DNA of 64,000 nucleotides, taken from NCBI GenBank assembly GCA_033762255.1, contig JANRLT010000060.1, positions 1-64,000 on the forward strand, read 5' to 3'. Positions within the stretch are counted from its first letter, which is position 1. The number at the start of each line of letters is the position of its first letter. Shown piece after piece: positions 8,210 through 16,961 of the stretch. A program made the translations under genes and the position numbers. Below the pieces are notes generated by a model that had not been told where the DNA came from, searched no databases, and saw only the letters and a list, made by a program, of their open reading frames with translations. Source of the stretch: Pirellulales bacterium (lineage in GTDB: Bacteria; Planctomycetota; Planctomycetia; Pirellulales; JALHPA01).

Positions 8210-8241
8210 GGGACAGGTTGATGCGATGAACAACCTGTCCC
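8210..8241 (-). terminator. Hairpin terminator after the PhoX-like gene
   Basis: GGGACAGGTT and AACCTGTCCC form a perfect ten-base stem about 50 bases beyond the stop of the minus-strand gene at 8291. On that strand a T-rich tract follows (GTTTCTTTC). Confidence 0.6.
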
Positions 8242-8290
8242 TCTCAATCAAATTACAATTTCTCAAAAGTACGTGTCGTACTTTGCATAG

Positions 8291-9760
8291 TTACTTGACC
8301 AACCGGCGACGCAACCCGAGCAACCCGAGTCCGGCTGCTCCAATTGCCGCTAGGATAAAAGTGCTTGGTTCTGGGACGGCGATCTCGATCGTCCGGTCAA
8401 CCCCGCTTGTGGGATGTTGAATGTTCACCCAAGCCCGATCCGGGTTGAACGGATCAAAGTACAGGCCGGTAAATTCCGAACCAGGTGTGCCGTTCGATGC
8501 CCAACGGCCAATCCCTTCGCCAGCGTCGAGCAGATCGCCGTCCTTGTTAAGATCATTAGCAAACCAAATATCATTATCGACGCCGCCATTGCGGTCTTCG
8601 ATAATGTAGATGTTCCCCAAGCTGTCGATCGCCAGATTGTCTGGACTGGCCAAACCGCTATTACCACCCCCCACCGCCAAATTGGTCGCCAAATCGTTGG
8701 TAGATGTGTTGGCAAATACCGAAATCATAGCATCGGTAATATTGATGGCGTAGATTTCATTGGTTGTAGTGGTGGTCATGTAGATGATTTCATCACCATC
8801 GGCCCGCACCTGAATCTGTAGGTCTTCAGGACGTTGATAATCGGTCCCCTTAAATGGGGCCAAATTGGTAGTATTACGGGCATCAACTGACATGACACCG
8901 TTTAGATCTGTGATCGTCAGAGCGCCAGCCAAGGCCGCGCCCGTGGCATCCGTAAAGGGGACCCAACTAAATGAACCGGTGGCATTGGGGGTATTCCCAT
9001 CACCCACGCGCAAGACGGAAGTTGTGCCGGCTAAAAAATAGTCGGCCGTGCCGGCGAGGACATCGGCATAGTTGGCGGCGGTGGTATAACGATAAACGTT
9101 CCCCCCGTTCAACTCGTCGATAAAGTACATATTGCCAGCGGCATCAAACTGAATCCCTTCGTGCGATGTGCGGGGAATTACGTTTTTATGCGTAAAATCG
9201 GCCCCGGCATTGCTGGCGGGGGTCACGGGATTAAGAATTCCCGGTGCCGAGATCGGATTTTTAAATTCAAACAATCGGCCATAGGGGCTGTTGGAACCGT
9301 TCGCGGCCGTGCTCCACGATTCTTCCGCGGTAATGTATGTGCCCCAGGGAGTCCAGTAAGAGGCGTCAAACGCCACGTGACTATCCAACGCTGGCGCGAC
9401 ACCGGGACTTTGCCAAATTGTTTCCGTAACGCCGGTCAATAGGTCCTGACGCTGTACGCCGGAACTGCTGGTTTCAAAGACAGTCAATAGATACCGGCCG
9501 GCATCGCGACCAGTTTCGTTGAGCGTGATCATGTCCCAAGCGCCGGAATTCGGCTTATTGGCGGCAATCTGAGTGGCGCGATCCGCAATGGAAACCTGGG
9601 TAAAGCCAGGATTGCCAAACGTGATCGGCGTGGCTTCGTTAGCCGTGGGGCCAGCGGAAGTCGGAAGTGGTGTGAAATTGCTGAATTGCGCAAAAACAGG
9701 CGTGGCAAAGAATGCCGCAGCGGCAAATACAACACAAGTACGAAGCGAAAGCGTCTTCAT
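8291..9760 (-). CDS. PhoX-like (DUF839) PEP-CTERM protein
   Basis: A 489-residue exported protein with a signal peptide (to about residue 24), a beta-propeller body and a C-terminal PEP-CTERM signal (VPEPSTFIL, helix, RRRLVK). The body has features of PhoX/DUF839 proteins: TYITAEESW near 134, SHEGIQFD near 200, RPEDLQIQ near 307, SPDNLAID and NIYIIEDRNGG near 375-392, and acidic turns such as DLNKDGDLLD. PhoX is a Ca2+/Fe3+ alkaline phosphatase, so phosphate-ester hydrolysis at the cell surface is plausible but unproven. GGGGAG lies eight bases before the ATG at 9760. PhoX proteins are usually Tat-exported; here the signal looks Sec-type, which is odd. Confidence 0.82.
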   Translation of the reverse strand: MKTLSLRTCVVFAAAAFFATPVFAQFSNFTPLPTSAGPTANEATPITFGNPGFTQVSIADRATQIAANKPNSGAWDMITLNETGRDAGRYLLTVFETSSSGVQRQDLLTGVTETIWQSPGVAPALDSHVAFDASYWTPWGTYITAEESWSTAANGSNSPYGRLFEFKNPISAPGILNPVTPASNAGADFTHKNVIPRTSHEGIQFDAAGNMYFIDELNGGNVYRYTTAANYADVLAGTADYFLAGTTSVLRVGDGNTPNATGSFSWVPFTDATGAALAGALTITDLNGVMSVDARNTTNLAPFKGTDYQRPEDLQIQVRADGDEIIYMTTTTTNEIYAINITDAMISVFANTSTNDLATNLAVGGGNSGLASPDNLAIDSLGNIYIIEDRNGGVDNDIWFANDLNKDGDLLDAGEGIGRWASNGTPGSEFTGLYFDPFNPDRAWVNIQHPTSGVDRTIEIAVPEPSTFILAAIGAAGLGLLGLRRRLVK

Positions 9761-10715
9761 TAGCTACTCCCCGGAGAAAAGAGAAAGACAAAACACGGGG
9801 GGAGTATATCAACAGTTTGCTTTTCTTTGATGAGACAACAACCAGAAATATGTCAGATTATTGTTAGCGCGGCGGGATTCAAAGAGAGTCAATACATCAA
9901 ATTGATTTCATGGTTCCTTTAGTGCGGCTACGATACTTATCAAGACGGTAGTTCAAATGGTTTTGCAAAACCGCTTGAACGCTCTAATTAAACCGCAAGG
10001 TGTTAATCAAGAACTTCAAGTCATTAAAATTTTTGCTCAGTGGAATAGTCTTGTGGAGCAGATCCTGTTGTGGAGGAGACGATTGCGTATTGCGTGTCAC
10101 GGGCAGATCAGGTCGTGTGAATTTTCGAATTAACAGTTAGACGATAAATGGATCGAGAGTGAAAGCACCTAACAAAGTTAGGTTCAAAGACCACAGTTCA
10201 ACACGGACAAGCGGCCAATAACTTTCTAATGACGATCATTCCAAACTAAGCGAAGCCAGCTTGCATTCGCTTGTGAATTGTGGGAGTGACCAATTTAGGC
10301 AAACGGGGATGAGTTTGCTGGGGGAGGTTGAATTTTTAAAATGAACGGAGTTCGGCTGCAAACGTCATCTGGATAAAATTATTTTAGGCTGTTTTTGCAG
10401 GCTCTATGAATCCCAATAATTACGATACCAACATATCCGCAGCTTTTTTGAAGTGGTGAATTGTGGGTGGTGATTATTGGCCGCAAATGCTTGGTGCGTA
10501 TGCATTTGCGTCATTTTACACGGCTATTTCCACTGTATTTATAGACTTCGCTGGCCGAGACCTTTAGGAAGTCTTCTAGGTATTTAATGAAGCACTGCCA
10601 GAATTGATTGCGAGCCATCTCCAAAACGTCTATGATTTCAATTGTCCGTAGGGGGATCTGCTTGTGCGTGCCCACCTTTTTTATCACTCCGTTTCCGCTG
10701 TGAGGAGCGTCTGTT
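9761..10715. other. Long gene-free AT-rich intergenic region
   Basis: About 950 bases with no supported gene on either strand; the long antisense ORF that enters from 10638 is a shadow of the oxidoreductase. The only structure I see is a perfect palindrome, ACCTAAC-AAA-GTTAGGT, at 10167-10183. It may be a large regulatory region or a decayed gene. The promoters of both flanking divergent genes must lie here. Confidence 0.4.
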
Positions 10716-12029
10716 ATGGTCCGAGGTACGAATCGTCGTCAATTTATCCAAACCACGAGCGCGGCTGTCGTGGGTGTGGGGTTTTTTAGCAGCCTTAGCC
10801 CCGCGGTCAGCCGGGCGGCGAATGAAGAAATTCGCTTTGGTTGCGTGGGAATCGGGGGCAAGGGAGAATCCGACTCTGGCGATGCCAAGCGTTTTGGCAA
10901 GGTCGTGGCCATTTGCGACATTGATGAAGGCCGCCTGGGAACCGCCGGCGACACCAAATTTGAAGGTGCCAAGCGGTACGTTGATTTTCGCAAAATGCTG
11001 GACGAAGTGGGTAAGGATTTGGACGCCGTGACGGTCAGCACGCCCGATCATACCCACGCCGTGGCCGCGGCGATGGCCATGCGCATGGGCAAGCACTGCT
11101 TTTGCCAAAAGCCGCTGACGCATGACATTCATGAAGCGCGCGTCTTGGCGGAAATTGCCCGCGACAAGAAAGTGGCCACCCAAATGGGGAACCAAGGGAC
11201 CGCCAACGATAAACTGCGCGAGGCGGTGGCGATCGTGCAAAGCGGCGCCTTGGGCGATATCAAGGAAGTGCATGTTTGGACCAATCGGCCGATTTGGCCC
11301 CAAGGTGGAAAACGCCCCCCCGCCAAGGAACCACCCAAGGGGATCAATTGGGATCTGTTTCTTGGTCCCGCGCCGGAACGTCCCTTTGGCGACGGCTATC
11401 ATCCGTTTGCCTGGCGCGGCTGGTGGGACTTTGGCACGGGCGCCCTGGGAGATATGGCGTGCCACACGTTTAACATGCCTTATTGGGCGGTAAATCTGGT
11501 TGATCCGACAACCATTGTAGCCACCACCAGCGGCCACAACCGCGACAGCTATCCAAAGTGGTCGGTCATCGACTTTGAATTTCCCAAGACCGACAAGCGG
11601 GGCGCGGTTAAGGTGGTCTGGTACGACGGCGGCAAGCTGCCACCAAAAGAAGTCTATGACGGACCGGATAAGAGCGGTTGTGTCATCGTGGGTTCCAAGG
11701 CCAAGTTGCACGGGACCGGCGACTACTGCGAAAATATTGTCCTGCACGGCATTGACATGCCCAAAGTCGAATTTGAAAAGTCCCCCGGCCATTACGATGA
11801 ATGGATCAACGCGATCAAGGGGGGCCAACCGGCCAAATCAAACTTCCCCGACTACGCGGGCAAGCTGACCGAGACAATTTTGCTAGGAAATCTGGCCGTT
11901 TGGGCGGCCAACGAACCTGGCGGCCCCGGCAAGAAGATCGAATGGGACGCCAAGAACCTGAAGGCGGTCAACGCCCCGGAAGTGCAACACATTGTCAAGC
12001 GCGAATATCGCTCGGGCTTTACGCTCTAA
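10716..12029 (+). CDS. Tat-exported Gfo/Idh/MocA-family oxidoreductase
   Basis: A 437-residue NAD(P)-dependent sugar or cyclitol dehydrogenase-like protein. The N-terminus has a twin-arginine motif (NRRQFIQTT, residues 6-14) and a hydrophobic stretch, so it is probably exported. A Rossmann fold follows (GCVGIGGKGES near 43, then VVAICDID), then DAVTVSTPDHTHA near 105 and HCFCQKPLTHD near 128, where the Lys of the E/QKP motif is the usual catalytic residue. The C-terminal domain is the alpha/beta dimerisation part. Such exported paralogues are abundant in planctomycetes and their substrates are mostly unknown. GGAG lies eight bases before the ATG. Confidence 0.92.
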   Translation: MVRGTNRRQFIQTTSAAVVGVGFFSSLSPAVSRAANEEIRFGCVGIGGKGESDSGDAKRFGKVVAICDIDEGRLGTAGDTKFEGAKRYVDFRKMLDEVGKDLDAVTVSTPDHTHAVAAAMAMRMGKHCFCQKPLTHDIHEARVLAEIARDKKVATQMGNQGTANDKLREAVAIVQSGALGDIKEVHVWTNRPIWPQGGKRPPAKEPPKGINWDLFLGPAPERPFGDGYHPFAWRGWWDFGTGALGDMACHTFNMPYWAVNLVDPTTIVATTSGHNRDSYPKWSVIDFEFPKTDKRGAVKVVWYDGGKLPPKEVYDGPDKSGCVIVGSKAKLHGTGDYCENIVLHGIDMPKVEFEKSPGHYDEWINAIKGGQPAKSNFPDYAGKLTETILLGNLAVWAANEPGGPGKKIEWDAKNLKAVNAPEVQHIVKREYRSGFTL

Positions 12030-12057
12030 ATTGTTGGCGCGCATATTACCAAGCTCG

Positions 12058-12088
12058 ACCGGCGAAGGGAAATTCCCTTCGCCGGTTT
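12058..12088 (+). terminator. Strong intrinsic terminator after the oxidoreductase
   Basis: ACCGGCGAAGGGAA and its reverse complement are separated by one base and followed by TTTT. It separates the oxidoreductase from the phosphatase-like gene 24 bases downstream. Confidence 0.85.
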
Positions 12089-12111
12089 TGTTTCCAAAGG
12101 AGGGATTGTTC

Positions 12112-12843
12112 ATGTCAGGTCAATTTATAGTTAAATTCTTGTTTGCCGCCGCCCTGGGATTGATTGTCGTTACGGTGTTTTCCGCCGAGCCGCCGCGCTT
12201 GCATCCCCCATTGGCCGAATATGTCACGGAACGCTTGACCGAGTTTGATGAAATTGACGCTGAGCGTAAAAAGCAGTTAACGGCATTAGCCGAGCATATT
12301 AGTCAGCGCCGCCGCGCGAAGGAAGCAATTAAACTGACATTTATTTGCACACACAATTCGCGTCGTAGTCACCTGGCCCAAATGTGGGCAAGTGTTGCCG
12401 CCGCGCGGTTTAACATCGAGGGTGTGGAAACATTTTCTGGCGGAACGGCGGCGACCGCGCTCAATCCCCGCACGGTGCGCGCTTTTGAGCGGGCGGGCTT
12501 TAAGGTGGAGCGGGAAAAATCTCCGGCGAATGCAAAGAACCCGCATTATCAAATTGAATTTGCAACCGGCATCAAGCCGAGCGTGTGCTTTTCCAAAGTT
12601 TACAATATGGCCCCTAATCCCACCGAGGGATTTTGCGCGGTGATGACCTGTTCCCAAGCGGACGAAAGCTGCCCCCAAGTCGCCGGGTCGGTCGCGCGCT
12701 TGGCGATTCCCTACGAGGATCCCAAGGTCTCCGATGACACAGCCGAAGAAATCGCCACCTACGACGAACGTTGCGCGCAGATCGCGCGGGAGATGCTATT
12801 CGTCTTTCAAGAGGCGGAGCGGATGATCAAAGCAGAGAAGTGA
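12112..12843 (+). CDS. Exported low-molecular-weight tyrosine phosphatase/arsenate reductase-like protein
   Basis: A 243-residue protein with an N-terminal hydrophobic segment (residues 6-24) that looks like a signal peptide or anchor, a helical stretch, then a low-Mr protein tyrosine phosphatase fold. The phosphate loop is CTHNSRRS at residues 79-86, matching C-X5-R-S. An Asp in YEDPKVSDD near 201-209 is a candidate general acid. The family is usually cytoplasmic; arsenate reductases of this fold also need further Cys residues, and CSQADESCP near 182 offers two. AAAGGAGG lies upstream of the ATG at 12112, which rules out the longer frame from 11992. Function as phosphatase or reductase cannot be decided by reading. 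Confidence 0.8.
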   Translation: MSGQFIVKFLFAAALGLIVVTVFSAEPPRLHPPLAEYVTERLTEFDEIDAERKKQLTALAEHISQRRRAKEAIKLTFICTHNSRRSHLAQMWASVAAARFNIEGVETFSGGTAATALNPRTVRAFERAGFKVEREKSPANAKNPHYQIEFATGIKPSVCFSKVYNMAPNPTEGFCAVMTCSQADESCPQVAGSVARLAIPYEDPKVSDDTAEEIATYDERCAQIAREMLFVFQEAERMIKAEK

Positions 12844-12921
12844 TACGTTTTTAAGTTAAACATAGCGTGGCTAGCAATTTGTGAAGTCACCCCGCATTCA
12901 TGGGTTATATCCGGCTGACGC

Positions 12922-12977
12922 AACCGCGTTGCGGTAGAATCCCTCACCCCGGCCCTCTCCCAGAGGGAGAGGGAGTA
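12922..12977 (+). repeat. 56-base dispersed repeat, copy 1
   Basis: Begins AACCGCGTTGCGGTAGAATC, continues with CCCTCACCCC and CCTCTCCCAGAGGGAGAGG, a hairpin. The second copy starts exactly 100 bases later with a few substitutions. This kind of CCCTCACCC...GAGAGGGAG hairpin is a frequent intergenic repeat in many bacteria. Confidence 0.8.
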
Positions 12978-13021
12978 TTCCCTAGGTAGCCGCTGCAGGG
13001 CAATCCAGGGCTGAGTTTCTT

Positions 13022-13077
13022 AACCGCGATGCGGTAGATTCCCTCACCCCGACCCTCTCCCAGAGAGAGAGGGAGTA
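13022..13077 (+). repeat. 56-base dispersed repeat, copy 2
   Basis: Same layout as the copy at 12922-12977, differing at a few positions (for example GATGCGG for GTTGCGG and CAGAGAGAGAGG for CAGAGGGAGAGG). Confidence 0.8.
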
Positions 13078-13298
13078 CCGCAACGCGCCCTTTTCAATGA
13101 TAATACTGGGTAACATAGCCCACGGGTTGGAGCGCAGCGAACAACCCTGGGAAAAAGGACAAAACCAAGGAACTCTTACTCCAACGGAGTTGCGGAATCT
13201 CTTGGTAAACTGGGTTAAAACCGCGCTCTAATTACTTGCGATTAGCATGAGAAGATTCCAAATCTCAAATTTGAAAAGGGGTCACCCGTCTTCCCCCC

Positions 13299-15341
13299 TT
13301 ACATCAAACCCTTTTTGGGAATTTGACCTTCCAGTTCATAACGGCGAATTTTGCGGTCCAATGTCGAGCGCTCGATCCCCAGGATCGTCGCGCTCTGGCT
13401 TTTGTTCCAGTTAGTCGCCCGCAATGTCGCCAAAATGTGCCGCCGTTCCATGTCATCCAGCGACATGAATTCAAAATCGGCTGGTTGGCCGGGAATGGTG
13501 GGCTCGTTGGTATCCCCCGCGGTGGAGAGTTTTGTCAGGGCCAAATCTTCTAGCTCAATTTGCTCGCCGCGGGCCAGGACCACCGCCCGTTCAATCACAT
13601 TTTTTAGCTCGCGGATATTTCCCGGCCAGCGATACTGCATCAGCGCGTCTAGCGCCTCCGGAGAAAAGCCGCCAATCTTGCGCCCGGTTTCCAGATTGTA
13701 GCGCTGCAAAAAATAGTGGGTCAGTTCCGGCAAATCCTCGATCCGTTTGCGTAGCGGAGGGACGGTGATTTCCAGCACCCGTAGGCGAAAATACAAATCG
13801 CGGCGAAATTCCGCCTCGGCCACCGCCTTTTCCAGATCCCGGTTGGTTGCCGCGATCACCCGCACATCCACCTTGATCTGTTCACTGCCGCCAACTCGTT
13901 CAAAGGGGTGCCCCTCGAGTACGCGTAAAAACTTGGCTTGGATATTGAGGCTCATTTCGCCAATTTCGTCCAGCATGAGCGTGCCGCCGTGGGACGCCTC
14001 AAACTTGCCGATCTTTCGTTCAGTCGCGCCGGTAAAGGCCCCCCGCTCGTGCCCAAATAATTCGCTTTCCAAGAGACTCTCGGCCAGTGCCGCGCAATTC
14101 AAGCAAACAAAAGGGCCTTTCTTGCGCGGACTGCAAAAATGCACCGCCCGCGCGACCAGTTCCTTCCCCACGCCGCTTTCCCCCCGGATGAGGACCGTGG
14201 CCTTATTCGGGGCGGCCCGATTGATCTCGCGGCTCACTTGCTGCATGCTGACGCTGCTGCCGATAATTTCGCACTGGGCTCCCAGTTGTTCCCGCAGTTG
14301 GAGGTTTTCATCGCGAATTTGATTCAGGTTTTCGGCCAGTTCCTGCCGCTGGCTCAGGTTTTCTAGCGCAACGCCCACGGTCTCGGCCACGGCCAGGGTA
14401 AATTCCAGGTCGTCCGGGTCGGGGGCCCGCTGGGGGCTGGTGCTGGCCAGGTGAATCAGCCCCATGATCCTTTCGCCGCGGCGAATCGGGGCACAAATGA
14501 CGCTCAGGGCTAAAATTTCTCCCTGGCTGTCGCGGGTTCCCAGGTGGCTATCCCCCATGACATTTCTAGCCAAGACCGCTTCCCCCTCGCGCATGACGGT
14601 CGCGGCCAAAAAGTTGGAAATCCGCTGGTAGGCGTGCACGCCATCGCTGCGCGAAGCGACAATTTCCAGTTCCTTGCCTGTCGGTTCGCCAACAAAATCG
14701 CGCGGTATCAGCAAGACCGCTCCTTGATCGACCTGCGTGGAATCAAACAACCCATCCAGCGTCATCTTGGCCAGTGTTTTGGCATTCGGCGATTTTGCCA
14801 GGCCAAAGGCCAACCGCGCCAGTTGCGCCGCCGCGCGGCCCAGCTTGGGCATGGTGCCCGAAGTATCCGGCAGGGCCTCTGGCTCGAGCAGTTTGGTCTG
14901 TCCGCGGCGATGGGTGATCGTCGTAGGTTCCCGGTCCAATAGCACCTGCCCCGACTCGCGCAAGCCGTCGGTTGTGTCGTCCAGGCGACCCGTCGCCATC
15001 ATCCCCGTGCGAAACGCCGAACCCGAATCCGGAAACGCCTTGGAAATATCATGGACAAAAATCAAATGCGAATGGCCAATCCGCACATGCTCGCCCGGTT
15101 CCAAAATATGATCGCCGCGGACTGGTTCGCCATTCACCAGCGTCCCGTTGCGACTTTCCAGATCGCGGATCACCCACTTGCCGCCGCTATTAAATAGCTC
15201 GGCGTGATGTCGGCTACAGCGGTCATCCTTGAGGATCACCAAGTTTGTCGGTGCCCGGCCCACGGTTACGGTTTGCCCCGGCACCAGACGAAAAACGTCG
15301 GTCCAGTTGGAACCTTCTCGAATTACCAAATAGGCCAGCAT
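13299..15341 (-). CDS. FHA-GAF-sigma54-interaction-Fis transcriptional activator
   Basis: A 680-residue enhancer-binding protein that should activate sigma-54 RNA polymerase. Order: FHA phosphopeptide-binding domain (about 25-100, with GRAPTNLVI and SRHHAE); linker; GAF domain (about 170-335); AAA+ domain (about 365-590) with Walker A GESGVGKE, the sigma-54 contact loop GAFTGA and LDEIGEM as Walker B; and a C-terminal Fis helix-turn-helix (about 638-670, [20 protein letters not shown]). All key motifs look intact. The FHA domain in place of a response-regulator receiver suggests input from Ser/Thr phosphorylation, which fits the kinase-rich planctomycetes. Targets are unknown; the aminotransferase is divergent from it across 325 bases. 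Confidence 0.95.
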   Translation of the reverse strand: MLAYLVIREGSNWTDVFRLVPGQTVTVGRAPTNLVILKDDRCSRHHAELFNSGGKWVIRDLESRNGTLVNGEPVRGDHILEPGEHVRIGHSHLIFVHDISKAFPDSGSAFRTGMMATGRLDDTTDGLRESGQVLLDREPTTITHRRGQTKLLEPEALPDTSGTMPKLGRAAAQLARLAFGLAKSPNAKTLAKMTLDGLFDSTQVDQGAVLLIPRDFVGEPTGKELEIVASRSDGVHAYQRISNFLAATVMREGEAVLARNVMGDSHLGTRDSQGEILALSVICAPIRRGERIMGLIHLASTSPQRAPDPDDLEFTLAVAETVGVALENLSQRQELAENLNQIRDENLQLREQLGAQCEIIGSSVSMQQVSREINRAAPNKATVLIRGESGVGKELVARAVHFCSPRKKGPFVCLNCAALAESLLESELFGHERGAFTGATERKIGKFEASHGGTLMLDEIGEMSLNIQAKFLRVLEGHPFERVGGSEQIKVDVRVIAATNRDLEKAVAEAEFRRDLYFRLRVLEITVPPLRKRIEDLPELTHYFLQRYNLETGRKIGGFSPEALDALMQYRWPGNIRELKNVIERAVVLARGEQIELEDLALTKLSTAGDTNEPTIPGQPADFEFMSLDDMERRHILATLRATNWNKSQSATILGIERSTLDRKIRRYELEGQIPKKGLM

Positions 15342-15666
15342 GGGTGTAAAGGACTAGCGTGGCTCAATTATCCGCTGGGCAAGTAGAAGAACACCAGAAA
15401 ACATATTAAAAATTAAACATCTGTATTATTATTGAACACAGTAATTTCGTGAACACCCGCTTAACTATTACAATTATGCTAAAAATAGTTTATTTTTCAA
15501 CATGGCCGGACTGAATTTGCAGCATTTTTAGACACTTAGCGGTATGACGCAGAACTTTTCAGGATATGCAATGTCAGTTAAATTGTAATTCTTTCTATTC
15601 TTTAGGACGGACAGATGGTGCTTTTCTGCTGTAAAGCGTTGCCACTTTTGGAAATACAGGATTTTT
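15342..15666. other. AT-rich divergent regulatory region
   Basis: Separates the sigma-54 activator from the aminotransferase. Very AT-rich around 15400-15520, so both promoters are likely here. I found no clear TGGC-N9-TGC sigma-54 site. Confidence 0.45.
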
Positions 15667-16803
15667 ATGGCTCATCCCTGGATTGCCGACCGCGCCCTGG
15701 CCTTTGACAGTTCGGGCATTCGCAAAGTCTTTGAACTGGCGGCAAAAATGCGCGACCCGATCAATTTGTCGATTGGGCAGCCCGATTTTGACGTGCCAGA
15801 GCAAGCCCGCGCGGCGGCAATGAGCGCGGTCCAGTCGCGCAAGAACGCGTATTCAATCACGCAGGGGATCGCGCCGTTGCGTGAAAGATTGCAAAAACAG
15901 GTGGAGGGCGAATTGGGCCATGCCGACCGGCAGTTGTTTATCACGAGCGGCACCAGCGGCGGCCTAGTGTTGACGATGATGACGCTGGTCAATCCGGGAG
16001 ATGAAGTGCTGATCTTTGATCCGTATTTTGTCGCTTATGAACCGCTGATCAAAATGGTCGGGGGGGTGCCGGTGGTGGTGGACACCGCGCCGGACCTAAG
16101 GATTGACGTGGATAAGGTTCGGAAAATGTTAACCCCGCGGACCAAGGTGATCCTGCTAAATAGTCCGACCAATCCCACGGGTAAAGTCGCCACCGAGGCG
16201 GAAGTGGAGGGACTGGCGCGGTTGGCGGCGGAACGCAATATCGCGCTGGTCAGCGACGAGATTTATCGGCTGTTTTGTTATGACGCGCCGTTTGTCTCTC
16301 CGGCTCGGTTTAATCCGCACACGATCGTGATTGACGGCTTTTCAAAATCCCACGGCATGACCGGTTGGCGGGTCGGCTGGATTCATGGGCCAAGCGCGGT
16401 CATCGAACAAATGCTCAAGATGCAGCAGTTTACGTTTGTCTGTGCGCCGCAGCCATTGCAATGGGGGGCATTGACCGCCCTGGATACGGATATGTCGCCG
16501 CAAATTGCCGCCTATCGCGGAAAGCGGGATCTCATCTACGACGGGCTGCGCGAACATTATCAAGTGGCAAAACCGGGGGGCGCGTTTTATATCTTTCCAC
16601 GGATTCCCTCTGGCCCAGCCGCGCCGTGGCGCAACGCGGCCGAATTTGTGGAACAGGCCATCGAGCGCGAGCTTTTAATAATCCCAGGCCACATCTTTAG
16701 CCGCCATGCGGACCACTTTCGCATTTCTTACGCGGCGGACGAACGCACACTGACGCGGGGAATCGCCGTGTTGCAAGAGTTGGCAAAAGTGGCGGGTGGG
16801 TAG
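15667..16803 (+). CDS. Class I/II PLP-dependent aminotransferase
   Basis: A 378-residue fold-type I aminotransferase of the aspartate aminotransferase family. Landmarks are INLSIGQPDFDVP near 32, the cofactor-binding TSGTSGG near 98, NSPTNPTGK near 165 (the conserved Asn), SDEIYRLF near 200 (Asp and Tyr contact PLP), the Schiff-base lysine in DGFSKSHGMTGWRVGW near 225, and FRISYA near 356 with the substrate-carboxylate Arg. It is cytoplasmic. The amino donor cannot be assigned by motif; aspartate, aromatic or alanine are all possible. AGGA lies before the ATG. Full length for the family. Confidence 0.93.
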   Translation: MAHPWIADRALAFDSSGIRKVFELAAKMRDPINLSIGQPDFDVPEQARAAAMSAVQSRKNAYSITQGIAPLRERLQKQVEGELGHADRQLFITSGTSGGLVLTMMTLVNPGDEVLIFDPYFVAYEPLIKMVGGVPVVVDTAPDLRIDVDKVRKMLTPRTKVILLNSPTNPTGKVATEAEVEGLARLAAERNIALVSDEIYRLFCYDAPFVSPARFNPHTIVIDGFSKSHGMTGWRVGWIHGPSAVIEQMLKMQQFTFVCAPQPLQWGALTALDTDMSPQIAAYRGKRDLIYDGLREHYQVAKPGGAFYIFPRIPSGPAAPWRNAAEFVEQAIERELLIIPGHIFSRHADHFRISYAADERTLTRGIAVLQELAKVAGG

Positions 16804-16893
16804 GTAGTGGAACTTGCCAAAGTTCCGTTGCCGTAGTGGATATTGCAAATAGTCTCGTGCAGTAATTATGTAAATTTGCAACCGAACTTTCAT

Positions 16894-16913
16894 CAGAATT
16901 CTTGCGAATTCTG
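16894..16913. repeat. Short hairpin between convergent genes
   Basis: CAGAATTC and GAATTCTG pair around TTGC. Short GTAGCAGAATTCGC-type hairpins recur between planctomycete genes; here it lies between the 3' ends of the aminotransferase and the secreted protein and may serve as a terminator. Confidence 0.5.
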
Positions 16914-16961
16914 CTACGGCATGTCAGTAGACACGGCGGAACGAGTTTCGCCCTACGCATC

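Larger units (their letters stand above)
12844..13298. other. Convergent intergenic region carrying direct repeats
   Basis: About 450 bases between convergent genes. Apart from the two 56-base repeats listed separately it shows no gene. A phrase like GGGTTGGAGCGCAGCGAACAA near 13120 may be another dispersed repeat. Confidence 0.5.

Noticed and set aside
10638-11828. 396-residue minus-strand ORF
   Set aside because: It lies fully opposite the Gfo/Idh/MocA oxidoreductase, is His/Gly/Ala-rich with no family pattern, and has no ribosome site. It is a shadow of GC-rich third positions.
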